A model generated the notes under the pieces. That model was given only the letters and a program-made list of their open reading frames with translations, was not told where the DNA came from and ran no database searches. A program made the position numbers and the translations under genes. This document shows positions 44,701-51,996 of a stretch of 64,000 nucleotides of DNA, one piece after another; the first letter of the stretch is position 1; every line of letters begins with the position of its first letter. Origin of the DNA: an uncultured bacterium (GTDB lineage Bacteria > Armatimonadota > JACIXR01); the NCBI GenBank assembly GCA_938041455.1, contig CALITO010000007.1, positions 1 to 64,000 on the forward strand, written 5' to 3'.

Positions 44701-46163
44701 GTGGCGGATTCCTCAAGGTTATGTGCTTCGTCTATGACGAGATTATGATTTCCCTGGCTCTCCCACTTCCCCTTCAAAAGACGCCAATGGTTGGTAATCA
44801 CTATGTCCGCCTCTTTAGCTGCGTTTCTCGCCCTATAGAAGAAACAATTGTTGTAATAGGGACATTTCTTGTATTGACATATCTCCCTATTGGATTTTAT
44901 GTTTTCCTTTAAGGTAGCAAGGAAGGGAAACTTTTTGCTTAATAGATAAGGAATAGCATCCAAATCTTCTATTTTTTCTTTCACTTCCTCAAGGAAGCGG
45001 AAAAGGTAAACGATGAGGAACTTCTCCTCATCACCCGTTTGTTCGGGAAAATTGAGGAAAGCGTCCTCCATTCTCCCAAACAATGAGCGCAGACATATAT
45101 AATTCCCCTGTCCCTTTAAAAGGACATACTTTATTGGCCTCTCAAAGGGGAGATATCCAGCTAATTTATTCTCAAGGTCGGAGAGAACCTGGTTTTGTAG
45201 ATGTTTAGTATAGGTAGCCACTATCACTTTCCCTCCACCGCGGCGCACCAAAAAGACGGAAGGAAGGAGGTAGGCAAGTGTCTTGCCTGTTCCAGTAGGG
45301 GCTTCTATCATTCCTATCACGCCGTTGTGGAATATTTCCCAAACTTTTTCCACCATCTCCCTTTGGGATGCCCTCCTCTCACTTCTCGTCATCTCCACCC
45401 ATTTATCGTAAAATTTCAAGACTTCGGACTTTTGAAAGTTATACTCTTCCTCCCTGATCTCCCCCTGTTCGGGAATTAAGGGAGGGGGAAGGAGAGAAGA
45501 GAGTTTTTCCATGGACGGCTTAGATAATCCCAGATGCTGGGAGAATATGGGGGCAAGGAAATGCAAAAGGGAGGCGGAATGACTGTTCTTCAACCTCTCA
45601 ACTGCTTTTCTGAGGAGGGAGTAGAGGGCGAGGCAATCATAAAGGGCGTCGTGGGGGAAGAGTTTTTTCAATCCAAGTTCTCTCTGGAGAAGAGAAATCT
45701 CCCCTTCAACGCCCTCCTGCTTTGAGAGTTCCTCAAGGGCATAGGAAGTTAGGAGGGGAAAGGCAAGGAAGAAGAGTTCAATACTGTCAAGGAAGGGATT
45801 GGATAAATCTGGTTGGAATCGGCGAAGGAATTCTATGTCGAACCAAACATTGTGGGCTATGATGGGGAAGTCGGATATGAAGGAGAGGAAGTCTTTCGCC
45901 ACTTCCTCCACTGGCGGGGCGGATAGTATCTTCTCCTCTACCTCCTCAAGGTGTAACTTTTTTCTAAGGGAAAAAGGGATATCCTTAAGGGGAGCATTGG
46001 CATAGCGGTTGAAATATTCTAATATTTGCCAATCCTCTACCTTTATGCCAGCGAACTGGAAGGGTTGAGCTTCCTCGTCTAATCCCGTTGTTTCTATGTC
46101 CAAAATGACGAAGCGCTTGAGGGAAGGAAAACGAAAAAGAGTGGGAAAGGGCTCCTTATCCAT
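41781..46163 (-). CDS. DinG-family exonuclease-helicase with degenerate RecQ-like C-terminal half
   Basis: 1460 residues, about 500 more than Bacillus DinG. Residues about 15-190 are a DEDDh exonuclease (DIETTG, AHNVWFD, HDALYD). Residues about 265-1000 are an XPD/DinG superfamily 2 helicase: APTGTGKT, four Cys for an Fe-S cluster (NYIC...ICQYKKCPYYNNC), VIDEAH, and SLWEGVDVPG. The extra C-terminal part contains VIHYPPIGDKLSYLMEASQAGG, which aligns with RecQ motifs V-VI (HYxxPxSIESYYQEIGRAGRDG), but the key arginines are lost, followed by a wing-like helical end. It probably acts in DNA repair or resolution of structured DNA. TATAAT ends nine bases before the ATG. Confidence 0.88.
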   Translation of the reverse strand: MDKEPFPTLFRFPSLKRFVILDIETTGLDEEAQPFQFAGIKVEDWQILEYFNRYANAPLKDIPFSLRKKLHLEEVEEKILSAPPVEEVAKDFLSFISDFPIIAHNVWFDIEFLRRFQPDLSNPFLDSIELFFLAFPLLTSYALEELSKQEGVEGEISLLQRELGLKKLFPHDALYDCLALYSLLRKAVERLKNSHSASLLHFLAPIFSQHLGLSKPSMEKLSSLLPPPLIPEQGEIREEEYNFQKSEVLKFYDKWVEMTRSERRASQREMVEKVWEIFHNGVIGMIEAPTGTGKTLAYLLPSVFLVRRGGGKVIVATYTKHLQNQVLSDLENKLAGYLPFERPIKYVLLKGQGNYICLRSLFGRMEDAFLNFPEQTGDEEKFLIVYLFRFLEEVKEKIEDLDAIPYLLSKKFPFLATLKENIKSNREICQYKKCPYYNNCFFYRARNAAKEADIVITNHWRLLKGKWESQGNHNLVIDEAHNLEESATDAFSEEVNKGMFATFLALLLSEDGRRGLLPKIARVVGNTPEVRGMYAGVKDLWEVNDEMGKTLYAFLLSEGKRLHQLYGASLWLRIPPGKRRKWWGVIKKVGEFQRGLEKLERYKDTLGEFLRAIAPRLYEELDTAVKNLSERASQLKKLLNWDYDKERRVRWIEVNLLREEVEVEGLNPEELVTLSPSELQGKFLNWSVRDAPVRVGEDLEERLYQVFRSVVLTSATLTVAEKGFRFFLDRLGLEGHITDEYLISLPPVFNYKENVLLALPYYLPSDASQRNIEQFKRDVLEELAEFISYVEGRTLVLFAARDRLEWVGEALEPILTDRKLPLYWQRTGFSKRQMLKEFKEVEEATLMGLRSLWEGVDVPGASLCYLIVEKLPFPSLGDPLIQARREDVRRRGEDEFAHYLLPLSLILFKQGFGRLIRSRSDRGVVLFLDRRLRADVATREMALGTLPGFTRLEEIEMSRKALYEKVRDHMAEYYKQRVAPNFPWEEKLERVKEVEHKPVFIPPEKFPLLQRLEGEGSFLLETTDLSLLVHFFLQQDRKVAIISRTDPFLNFDTPFKEELVYLSTPPIGGVKKLLQGWHRGKIKAVALHPYWLEFEDMKESLKDADAIIVPNVLSLQYSSTFFDPLLRKNIPQIKRKIFLLPPLLREHLDGEPPFLKEMEFISLGESVPSLTFGRTKDIFPLLIWAQEVGKNALIYKPWDGQKLEEELNKMGFLARWGEDLLPLFQKDEFPILILPPGQKADKEGIGLVIHYPPIGDKLSYLMEASQAGGEDGGGYALSCWDRETYTSEMINSMFPDEKNIEEMMERLESREEFLLEGDSSTLRALRILHLLFEEGKADWAMVEREVEMIRLGYIGDKKLRGILEEAGISDKRTKGVDLEEISEKSDIPLSRLSSLIRGSWREGELSYRVKKWGILVRRKSLRGSLPQLPISREEILGEWQELQRWVSSLPLLLPPSPTMR

Positions 46164-46172
46164 CTCTATAAG

Positions 46173-46201
46173 ATTATATCAAAACCAACGATTTTTTTAA
46201 A
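46173..46201 (-). promoter_or_regulatory. Promoter of the DinG-like gene
   Basis: On the minus strand a perfect TATAAT lies nine bases before ATG 46163, with TTTAAA 17 bases upstream as a weak -35. There is no ribosome-binding site in the short remainder, so a leaderless transcript is expected. Confidence 0.5.
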
Positions 46202-46208
46202 AAAATTA

Positions 46209-46236
46209 TTGACGGATTTTCCTACCCTTCTAAAAT
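46209..46236 (+). promoter_or_regulatory. Promoter of the prepilin gene
   Basis: TTGACG at 46209-46214 and TAAAAT at 46231-46236 are 16 bases apart. The leader of about 30 bases carries a strong GAGGAGGTG site before ATG 46272. Confidence 0.6.
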
Positions 46237-46271
46237 TTGAGGTATAAAATATTTTAAGAGGAGGTGTTTTT

Positions 46272-47009
46272 ATGAAAAGGCGCGGGTTTACCCTAATTGA
46301 ACTACTTGTAGTCATAGCTATCATCGCTATTCTGGCGGCGATACTCTTCCCCGTATTCTCAAGAGCTCGGGAACAGGCGAAGAAGGCGGCATGTGGGAGC
46401 AATATGCGGCAGATAGCGATGGGCTTAATGATGTATGTTCAAGATTGGGACGAGACCTTCCCGATGGGCGACCCACAGGCTTGGGGTGATCCTTTCATTT
46501 TCAACTATCCCCAGGACGCCTGTTGTATGGGATGGTCAGCCAATCCTCGGTGGAGCGCTTCCGCCCGCTTGATGCCCTACATAAAGAATGCCGGGCTCTG
46601 GCATTGCCCAAGTGCTCCCGATTTGGGGCACCAGGCCGGCTGGCCGGAAGCCTGGCCGGGAGCTTTTGCCGTCAACTATGCCTATAGGCACTGCGTGGCA
46701 GCGGGTCCGGCAACAGGCGTCAAGTGGACGATGTCCCGCATAGCTCGCCCCTCTCAAACCATGATAATCCACGAGAGAGGGGATAACCACGAGACGAAAG
46801 CTTGTATGTGCGGAGACCCCCGCTCCATTAACGCAGCCTATAATATGATCTTCGCCGATGGACACGCTAAGTTTATCAAAGCGGGAACCCTTCGCTGGGT
46901 GAGATTCGGCAACCAATACTGGGGCTATCCCGCCTATGACCCCAACTGGATACCCTATGGTCCAGGAGCTTGGGGTGCGGACCCCGCTTTAGGTTGGGAT
47001 ATAGACTAA
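46272..47009 (+). CDS. Type IV pilin-like / pseudopilin protein (DUF1559-like)
   Basis: 245 residues. The class III prepilin leader MKRRG is followed by FTLIELLVVIAIIAILAAILFPVFSRAR, so prepilin peptidase would cut after Gly5 and methylate Phe. After the helix comes CGSNMRQIAMGLMMYVQDWDE, and a DGHAKF motif lies near the C-terminus, both typical of the large paralogous pilin-like families of Armatimonadota and Planctomycetes-type bacteria. It is monocistronic, with its own promoter and a hairpin after it. Either a pilus subunit or a surface-displayed pseudopilin is possible; the pilT genes lie 21 kb away. Confidence 0.9.
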   Translation: MKRRGFTLIELLVVIAIIAILAAILFPVFSRAREQAKKAACGSNMRQIAMGLMMYVQDWDETFPMGDPQAWGDPFIFNYPQDACCMGWSANPRWSASARLMPYIKNAGLWHCPSAPDLGHQAGWPEAWPGAFAVNYAYRHCVAAGPATGVKWTMSRIARPSQTMIIHERGDNHETKACMCGDPRSINAAYNMIFADGHAKFIKAGTLRWVRFGNQYWGYPAYDPNWIPYGPGAWGADPALGWDID

Positions 47010-47032
47010 AGGGTTTGTAAAATTTAACAAAT

Positions 47033-47071
47033 TTTTGGGGGGCGGGGAGCAGAGCTCCCCGCCCCCCAAAA
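47033..47071. terminator. Hairpin terminator after the prepilin gene
   Basis: A perfect stem of 14 G/C-rich pairs (GGGGGGCGGGGAGC with its complement, loop AGA), extended by four T-A pairs. It lies 24 bases after the prepilin stop and only 12 bases before the next start codon. Confidence 0.75.
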
Positions 47072-47083
47072 GATTTTAATCAC

Positions 47084-50000
47084 TTGAGGGTCCTTCTCTA
47101 CCTCCTAAGTTGGCTTCTCACAACCGCTTGGGGCATAAATCCTTTAGAACCTGGCTTCCGCCAACCCCCCGATTGGGCTAAACCCTGGGTCTACTGGTTC
47201 TGGCTCAACGGCTATATAACTAAAGAGGGGATAACCGCTGACTTAGAAGCTATGAAACGGGTGGGTATAGGAGGTGTCCTAATTATGGAAGTTGACCAAG
47301 GGACCCCTCCAGGTGCCGTCTCCTTCGCCAGCCCAAAATGGCGTGAATTCTTCAAATCCATCGTCTCCCAGGCTCACAGGCTCGGCTTGAAAGTGAATAT
47401 GAATAACGACGCTGGCTGGACAGGAAGCGGCGGTCCCTGGATACCACCAGAACTCGCTATGCAAAGGCTCACTTGGAGCGAAATAATCGTTGAAGGTCCT
47501 AAACATATAGAATTAAACCTCCCCCAACCACCGACCAACTTTAACTTCTACCGTGATATAGCGGTTTTAGCCTTCCCTTATCTTGAGGAGCCCGCCCTAA
47601 TACCCACTTGGGATAGCAAAGCGGTGTTCAACTTCTATCCCAAACCCTTCTCTCCGCCAGTTCATTATCCCGATGTCTTTAAAGGGAAAGCGATTCCCTT
47701 AAATCAAATACTATGCCTTACCGCTCAAATGGACTCTGAGGGGAAATTATCGTGGGATGTCCCCGGGGGTAAGTGGACGATTGTCCGTTTCGGCTACACA
47801 CCTACAGGTCAGCAAAATCACCCTTCTCCTATCTCCGGCAGGGGCTTGGAATGCGATAAACTGAGCAGGGAAGCTGCGGAGTTTCATTTCAATTCCTTTA
47901 TCAAAAATTTGATAGAGGATGTGGGACCTTTAGCGGGGAAAACGCTTGTCGCTACCCATATAGATAGTTGGGAAGTAGGCCTGCAAAACTGGACAGCGAG
48001 ATTGAGGGAAGAATTTATTAAAAGGAGAGGTTATGACCTCCTTTCCTTTCTTCCTGTTTTAATAGGGCGGGTTGTTGAGAATAGGGAAATATCGGAGAGA
48101 TTCCTTTGGGATTTCCGCCAAACTATCTCCGAGATGGTGTTGGAAAATTACGCTGGAGGTATGAGGGAATTAGCGAATAGGTATGAGCTCCGCCTCACTA
48201 TTGAGGGTTATAGCACCTCCATAACCGACGAGTTCGCCTACGGTGGAGAAGCGGATGAACCGATGGGTGAGTTCTGGTCCTGGCCAAAGTATGGTGCTGC
48301 TTCCTCCTGCACGGAAATGGCATCCGCGGGACACACTCAGGGCAGGAGGGTAATTGGTGCGGAAGCCTTCACTGCGGATAACAACGAGCGCTGGCTCGGC
48401 TATCCGGGAAATATCAAAGAAATAGCCGATTGGGCCTTCTGTGAAGGGATAAACCGCTTAGTCGTTCACCGCTACGCTTTCCAACCCTGGCTTAATGTTA
48501 AGCCCGGAATGAGTATGGGTCCCTGGGGGCTCCACTACGAGAGAACGCAGACCTGGTGGGAACAGTCCAAAGCCTGGCACGATTACCTTGCCCGCTGTCA
48601 ATACCTCCTTCAGCAAGGGCTTTTCGTCGCAGACATCTGTATGCTCGTGCCTGAGGGGGCACCCCAATCCCTCGGTGGTCAACCCGTTCTCCAAAGGATG
48701 ACATCCCCAGGACGCCCTTTTGAGCGTCCCGGTTACAACTTCGACTTCTGTCCAGCCAATGTGGTCTACAGGATGAAGGTTAAAGATGGCAAGATATTGC
48801 TTCCCGATGGTATGAACTACCGTGTCCTCGTCCTCCCCCGCTTCCCAAGAATGAGCCCTAACCTCCTCAGAAAGATAGGGGAATTGATAGAGGAGGGGGC
48901 AATTGTCATAGGTGCCCCTCCCCTCAGTTCTCCAAGTTTGGAAGGTTACCCAAGGTGTGATGAGGAGGTGCAGAGTTTGGCTAAAACGATATGGGGGAGC
49001 CTCGCGCCCCCCTCACAATTGAAGGAGAGGAGGTATGGCAAGGGCAGGATATTCTGGGGTGGACATTTTTCACTACCAAAGGGAAGCGAGATATCCTCAG
49101 TGGTTGAGAGTGCCCGATGGATTTGGTATCCCGAGGGTAATCCCCTTCAGGGAGTTTCCCCGGGTATAACTCGCTGGTTCAGAAAGGGTTTTGTGGTCAG
49201 AGGCGACTCCCCCCTCTCTTCAGCCCAACTCGTCGTTACCGCAGATAACGATTTCAGATGTCTCATAAATGGTCAATTTGTAGGAGAGGGCAATAAATGG
49301 GAGAATCTTTATAGTTTTGATATCAAGCAAAACTTGAAACCAGGGGAGAACGAGATACTCATATCCGCCCATAATGGGGGGGACATACCAAACCCCGCCG
49401 GCTTGATATGTGCCTTGCTTATCCGCTACGCTGATGGAAGCCTCCAATACATAACTACTGAGGGAAGTTGGCAAACCGCTTCGGAAAAAGATGGCGAGGA
49501 ATGGATACCCGCTATGGAGCTCGGCTATTATGGAATAGGTCCTTGGGGAGATGTAATTTATCCCTCCATTTACTACGATATTGAAGAAGTGTGTGACCTT
49601 CTCGCTAAAATGAGGGTTCCCCCAGATTTTTCCTATGAGCCCCGTAGGTCCCCAGGAAGCATTCGCTATATCCATAGGACGCTTCCCGAGGCTGAGGTAT
49701 ATTTTATAGCCAATCAGGAGGCGGAAGCAGTAGATATAAACTGTTCTTTTAGAGTGAAGGAAAGGCTCCCCGAGATATGGCTTCCCGAAACGGGGGAGAT
49801 CAAGCGGCCGAGAAATTATAGGGAAATAGGCGACCGCATCCTCCTTTCCCTTCACTTAGAACCCTATGGATCTATTTTCGTTGTTTTCCCCAAACAAAGA
49901 GCTCGGGTAGAATGGCAGGCACTTAAAATTTATGAGAAGCCGAAAGTGGAGAAGGAGATACTTATAGGAGGGGGGTGGGAGGTTCGTTTTCCCAAGGGTT

Positions 50001-50518
50001 GGGGAGCCCCAGAGCAGATAACCCTGCCAAAACTTATATCCTGGTCCGAACACCCCGAAGAAGGTGTCAGGTATTTCTCAGGGACCGCTCTTTACCTGAA
50101 AGATTTTGAATTTCCCGTAGGTCTTTATGGGAAAGGTAAACGATATATCCTTGATTTAGGGCGAGTGGAGGTTATTGCGGAGGTTATGCTAAACGGTAAG
50201 TATCTTGGCACTTTATGGAAGCCCCCCTATCGCATAAATGTGACGGAAGCTATAAAACCGGGGAAGAATAGGTTGTTAATAAGGGTGACGAATTTATGGG
50301 TCAATAGGATGATAGGGGATGAGCGGTTACCGGAGGATAGCGAGCGCAATCCCGATGGGTCGTTAAGGAGTTGGCCTCAATGGTTATTAAAAAGTGAGCC
50401 GAACCCCACAGGACGCTTCACCTTCACCACCTGGAGGCTCTGGCGTAAAGATGAACCACTTCAGCCTTCAGGGCTCTTGGGTCCCGTCCACTTACAAATT
50501 GTGAGAGAGGAAAAGTAA
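47084..50518 (+). CDS. GH106-like alpha-L-rhamnosidase, secreted
   Basis: 1144 residues with a short signal peptide (RVLLYLLSWLLTTAWG). The N-terminal catalytic region has the GH106 pattern KPWVYWFWLNGYITKEGITADLEAMKRVGIGGVLIMEV and NMNNDAGWTGSGGPWI. A galactose-binding-type insert (about 695-790, VVTADNDFRCLINGQFVG) and a C-terminal beta-sandwich (LDLGRVEVIAEVMLNGKYLG) follow. It should remove L-rhamnose from pectic or glycosidic substrates outside the cytoplasm. The start is TTG 47084, required to keep the signal peptide, but no ribosome-binding site is visible between it and the terminator hairpin. The MtaA/UroD-like gene follows after eight bases. Confidence 0.85.
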   Translation: MRVLLYLLSWLLTTAWGINPLEPGFRQPPDWAKPWVYWFWLNGYITKEGITADLEAMKRVGIGGVLIMEVDQGTPPGAVSFASPKWREFFKSIVSQAHRLGLKVNMNNDAGWTGSGGPWIPPELAMQRLTWSEIIVEGPKHIELNLPQPPTNFNFYRDIAVLAFPYLEEPALIPTWDSKAVFNFYPKPFSPPVHYPDVFKGKAIPLNQILCLTAQMDSEGKLSWDVPGGKWTIVRFGYTPTGQQNHPSPISGRGLECDKLSREAAEFHFNSFIKNLIEDVGPLAGKTLVATHIDSWEVGLQNWTARLREEFIKRRGYDLLSFLPVLIGRVVENREISERFLWDFRQTISEMVLENYAGGMRELANRYELRLTIEGYSTSITDEFAYGGEADEPMGEFWSWPKYGAASSCTEMASAGHTQGRRVIGAEAFTADNNERWLGYPGNIKEIADWAFCEGINRLVVHRYAFQPWLNVKPGMSMGPWGLHYERTQTWWEQSKAWHDYLARCQYLLQQGLFVADICMLVPEGAPQSLGGQPVLQRMTSPGRPFERPGYNFDFCPANVVYRMKVKDGKILLPDGMNYRVLVLPRFPRMSPNLLRKIGELIEEGAIVIGAPPLSSPSLEGYPRCDEEVQSLAKTIWGSLAPPSQLKERRYGKGRIFWGGHFSLPKGSEISSVVESARWIWYPEGNPLQGVSPGITRWFRKGFVVRGDSPLSSAQLVVTADNDFRCLINGQFVGEGNKWENLYSFDIKQNLKPGENEILISAHNGGDIPNPAGLICALLIRYADGSLQYITTEGSWQTASEKDGEEWIPAMELGYYGIGPWGDVIYPSIYYDIEEVCDLLAKMRVPPDFSYEPRRSPGSIRYIHRTLPEAEVYFIANQEAEAVDINCSFRVKERLPEIWLPETGEIKRPRNYREIGDRILLSLHLEPYGSIFVVFPKQRARVEWQALKIYEKPKVEKEILIGGGWEVRFPKGWGAPEQITLPKLISWSEHPEEGVRYFSGTALYLKDFEFPVGLYGKGKRYILDLGRVEVIAEVMLNGKYLGTLWKPPYRINVTEAIKPGKNRLLIRVTNLWVNRMIGDERLPEDSERNPDGSLRSWPQWLLKSEPNPTGRFTFTTWRLWRKDEPLQPSGLLGPVHLQIVREEK

Positions 50519-50526
50519 GACTTCCA

Positions 50527-51603
50527 ATGACATCAAGGGAATTGGTTATCTCCGCTATAGAACATAGGCACACACCACGCCCACCCTTCACTTTCTCTGC
50601 TATGCCGGAACTTTATAAACGCCTCAAAGAAGACCTTCAAATGAACGACGAGGAAATGCGTGAGAGGTTCGGAGGGGATATAGTGGGTGTGGGTCCCATA
50701 CCTAAAAGACAAGCGAGTTCCATCGCCTATGCTGACCCCACGATAGAGGTTACACCCGAGGGATTCTATAGGGATATTTGGGGAGTAGATTTCCGCCTTG
50801 TGGAACACTCTGCGGGTAGATATGTTGATTTAGCCCGCCATCCCTTGCGGGATGTTTCCTCTGGCCGGGATATAGAAAACTATCCCTATTGGCCATCTGC
50901 TGACCTCTGGGATTATTCAACAATTAAGGCTCAATGCCTCGCCAATATCAACTATGCTACTATTGGGCATAGCAGAGGTTTCTTTGAGATAAGTTGGTTC
51001 CTACGAGGGATGGACAATTTCCTGAGCGATTTGCTCCTTAATCCTCCTCTTGCCTGTTGGTTGATGGATAAAGTTTTGGAATACCTTCTGGAAAGGATGG
51101 AAAGGGTTCTCAGTTCGGCAGAGGGCGAACTTACGATGTTTGAACTGAACGACGATGTGGGTGGGCAAAATGCGCTTCTTGTGAGCCCTGAGCACTGGCG
51201 GAAATACATAAAGCCTCGCTTGAAGGAGCAGGTGGAACTTTGTAAGAAATATGGGGTCAAAGTGCAATATCATTCCTGCGGAAGTGTGCGGGCAATTTTG
51301 CCCGACTTAATAGATATAGGTGTAGATGTGCTCAATCCTGTTCAGCCAAAAGCTCGGGGGATGGACCCATTTGAACTTAAGCGGGAGTTCGGTAGATACA
51401 TCACTTTCCACGGTGGGGTCGATGAGCAGGAGCTCCTGCCAAGAGGGAAGCCCGAGGAAGTGAGGAACTATGTAAAGAGATTAATAGAAGAAGTAGGGAA
51501 GGACGGAGGATTAATAGTAGCTCCCTGCCACACCCTTCAACCTGATACCCCAACGGAGAACATCCTCGCTCTTTATGAGCCAATTTGGGAAATGGAGAGT
51601 TGA
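50527..51603 (+). CDS. Uroporphyrinogen decarboxylase-family protein, MtaA-like
   Basis: 358 residues of the UroD/MtaA TIM-barrel superfamily. YHSCGS gives the His-x-Cys and VAPCH the later Cys of the zinc site used by MtaA/CmuA-type methylcobamide methyltransferases, whereas true HemE lacks this trio. A methyl-transfer role is therefore likelier than haem synthesis, but no corrinoid protein is beside it. Many uncharacterised relatives accompany glycosidase genes in Armatimonadota-like genomes. It is cotranscribed with the GH106-like gene (eight-base gap). Confidence 0.8.
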   Translation: MTSRELVISAIEHRHTPRPPFTFSAMPELYKRLKEDLQMNDEEMRERFGGDIVGVGPIPKRQASSIAYADPTIEVTPEGFYRDIWGVDFRLVEHSAGRYVDLARHPLRDVSSGRDIENYPYWPSADLWDYSTIKAQCLANINYATIGHSRGFFEISWFLRGMDNFLSDLLLNPPLACWLMDKVLEYLLERMERVLSSAEGELTMFELNDDVGGQNALLVSPEHWRKYIKPRLKEQVELCKKYGVKVQYHSCGSVRAILPDLIDIGVDVLNPVQPKARGMDPFELKREFGRYITFHGGVDEQELLPRGKPEEVRNYVKRLIEEVGKDGGLIVAPCHTLQPDTPTENILALYEPIWEMES

Positions 51604-51628
51604 AAAGAATGAACCGGAACAAAAGAGA

Positions 51629-51657
51629 TTGCTTGGGGAGGGTAAGGCGCCTATAAT
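51629..51657 (+). promoter_or_regulatory. Promoter upstream of the HEAT mini-gene and RNase gene
   Basis: TTGCTT at 51629-51634 and TATAAT at 51652-51657 are 17 bases apart. The leader to GTG 51763 would be about 100 bases and includes a hairpin. Confidence 0.55.
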
Positions 51658-51692
51658 TTTTAAATGAAAGTGTTTATTAAACAAAATTTGTG

Positions 51693-51716
51693 CTTTTCCC
51701 CCTTTCTGGGGAAAAG
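51693..51716 (+). promoter_or_regulatory. Leader hairpin
   Basis: CTTTTCCCC and GGGGAAAAG form a nine-base-pair stem around a six-base loop, about 30 bases into the predicted leader and 46 bases before GTG 51763. It could be the terminator of the upstream gene or an attenuator-like element; no T-run follows. Confidence 0.45.
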
Positions 51717-51762
51717 AAGTGGCATTTACTCCACCAAGGGGGTCAAAAAGGAGGTGTTCCCT

Positions 51763-51972
51763 GTGAAGAAGAGAGGAAGAACAGAGTATTGGATAAAAAG
51801 GTTAGGAGATAGGAGTTGGTATGTGCGCCGAGAGGCTTGAGAGGTATTGAGTAAGATAGGGGACCCTCGCGCTGTAGAGCATTTGAGAGAAAAGTTGAAG
51901 GATGAGAGCCTATCTGTGCGGGAGGCTGCTGAGGAGGTATTGGAAAAATTCAGACTAACTTCACATCCGTAG
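51763..51972 (+). pseudogene. HEAT-repeat mini-gene broken by an in-frame TGA
   Basis: Absent from the ORF track. From GTG 51763, eight bases after a strong AGGAGGT site, the frame reads 25 codons (ending SWYVRREA), a TGA at 51838-51840, then 43 more codons (GDPRAVEHLREKLKDESLSVREAAEEVLEKF) to TAG at 51972. The two parts together make about two PBS-lyase-type HEAT repeats, so a single nonsense change explains the break. TGA is an ordinary stop elsewhere in the window, so recoding is unlikely. TTG 51847, just after a GAGGT, could restart a 41-residue product. The RNase gene begins 24 bases downstream. Confidence 0.7.
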
Positions 51973-51996
51973 AAGAGTGGAAAGGGGAAGAGGGAT

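Noticed and set aside
51838-51840. In-frame TGA as selenocysteine or recoded tryptophan
   Set aside because: No SECIS-like hairpin follows directly, the position in the HEAT repeat is not a redox site, and TGA serves as a normal stop in many genes here.
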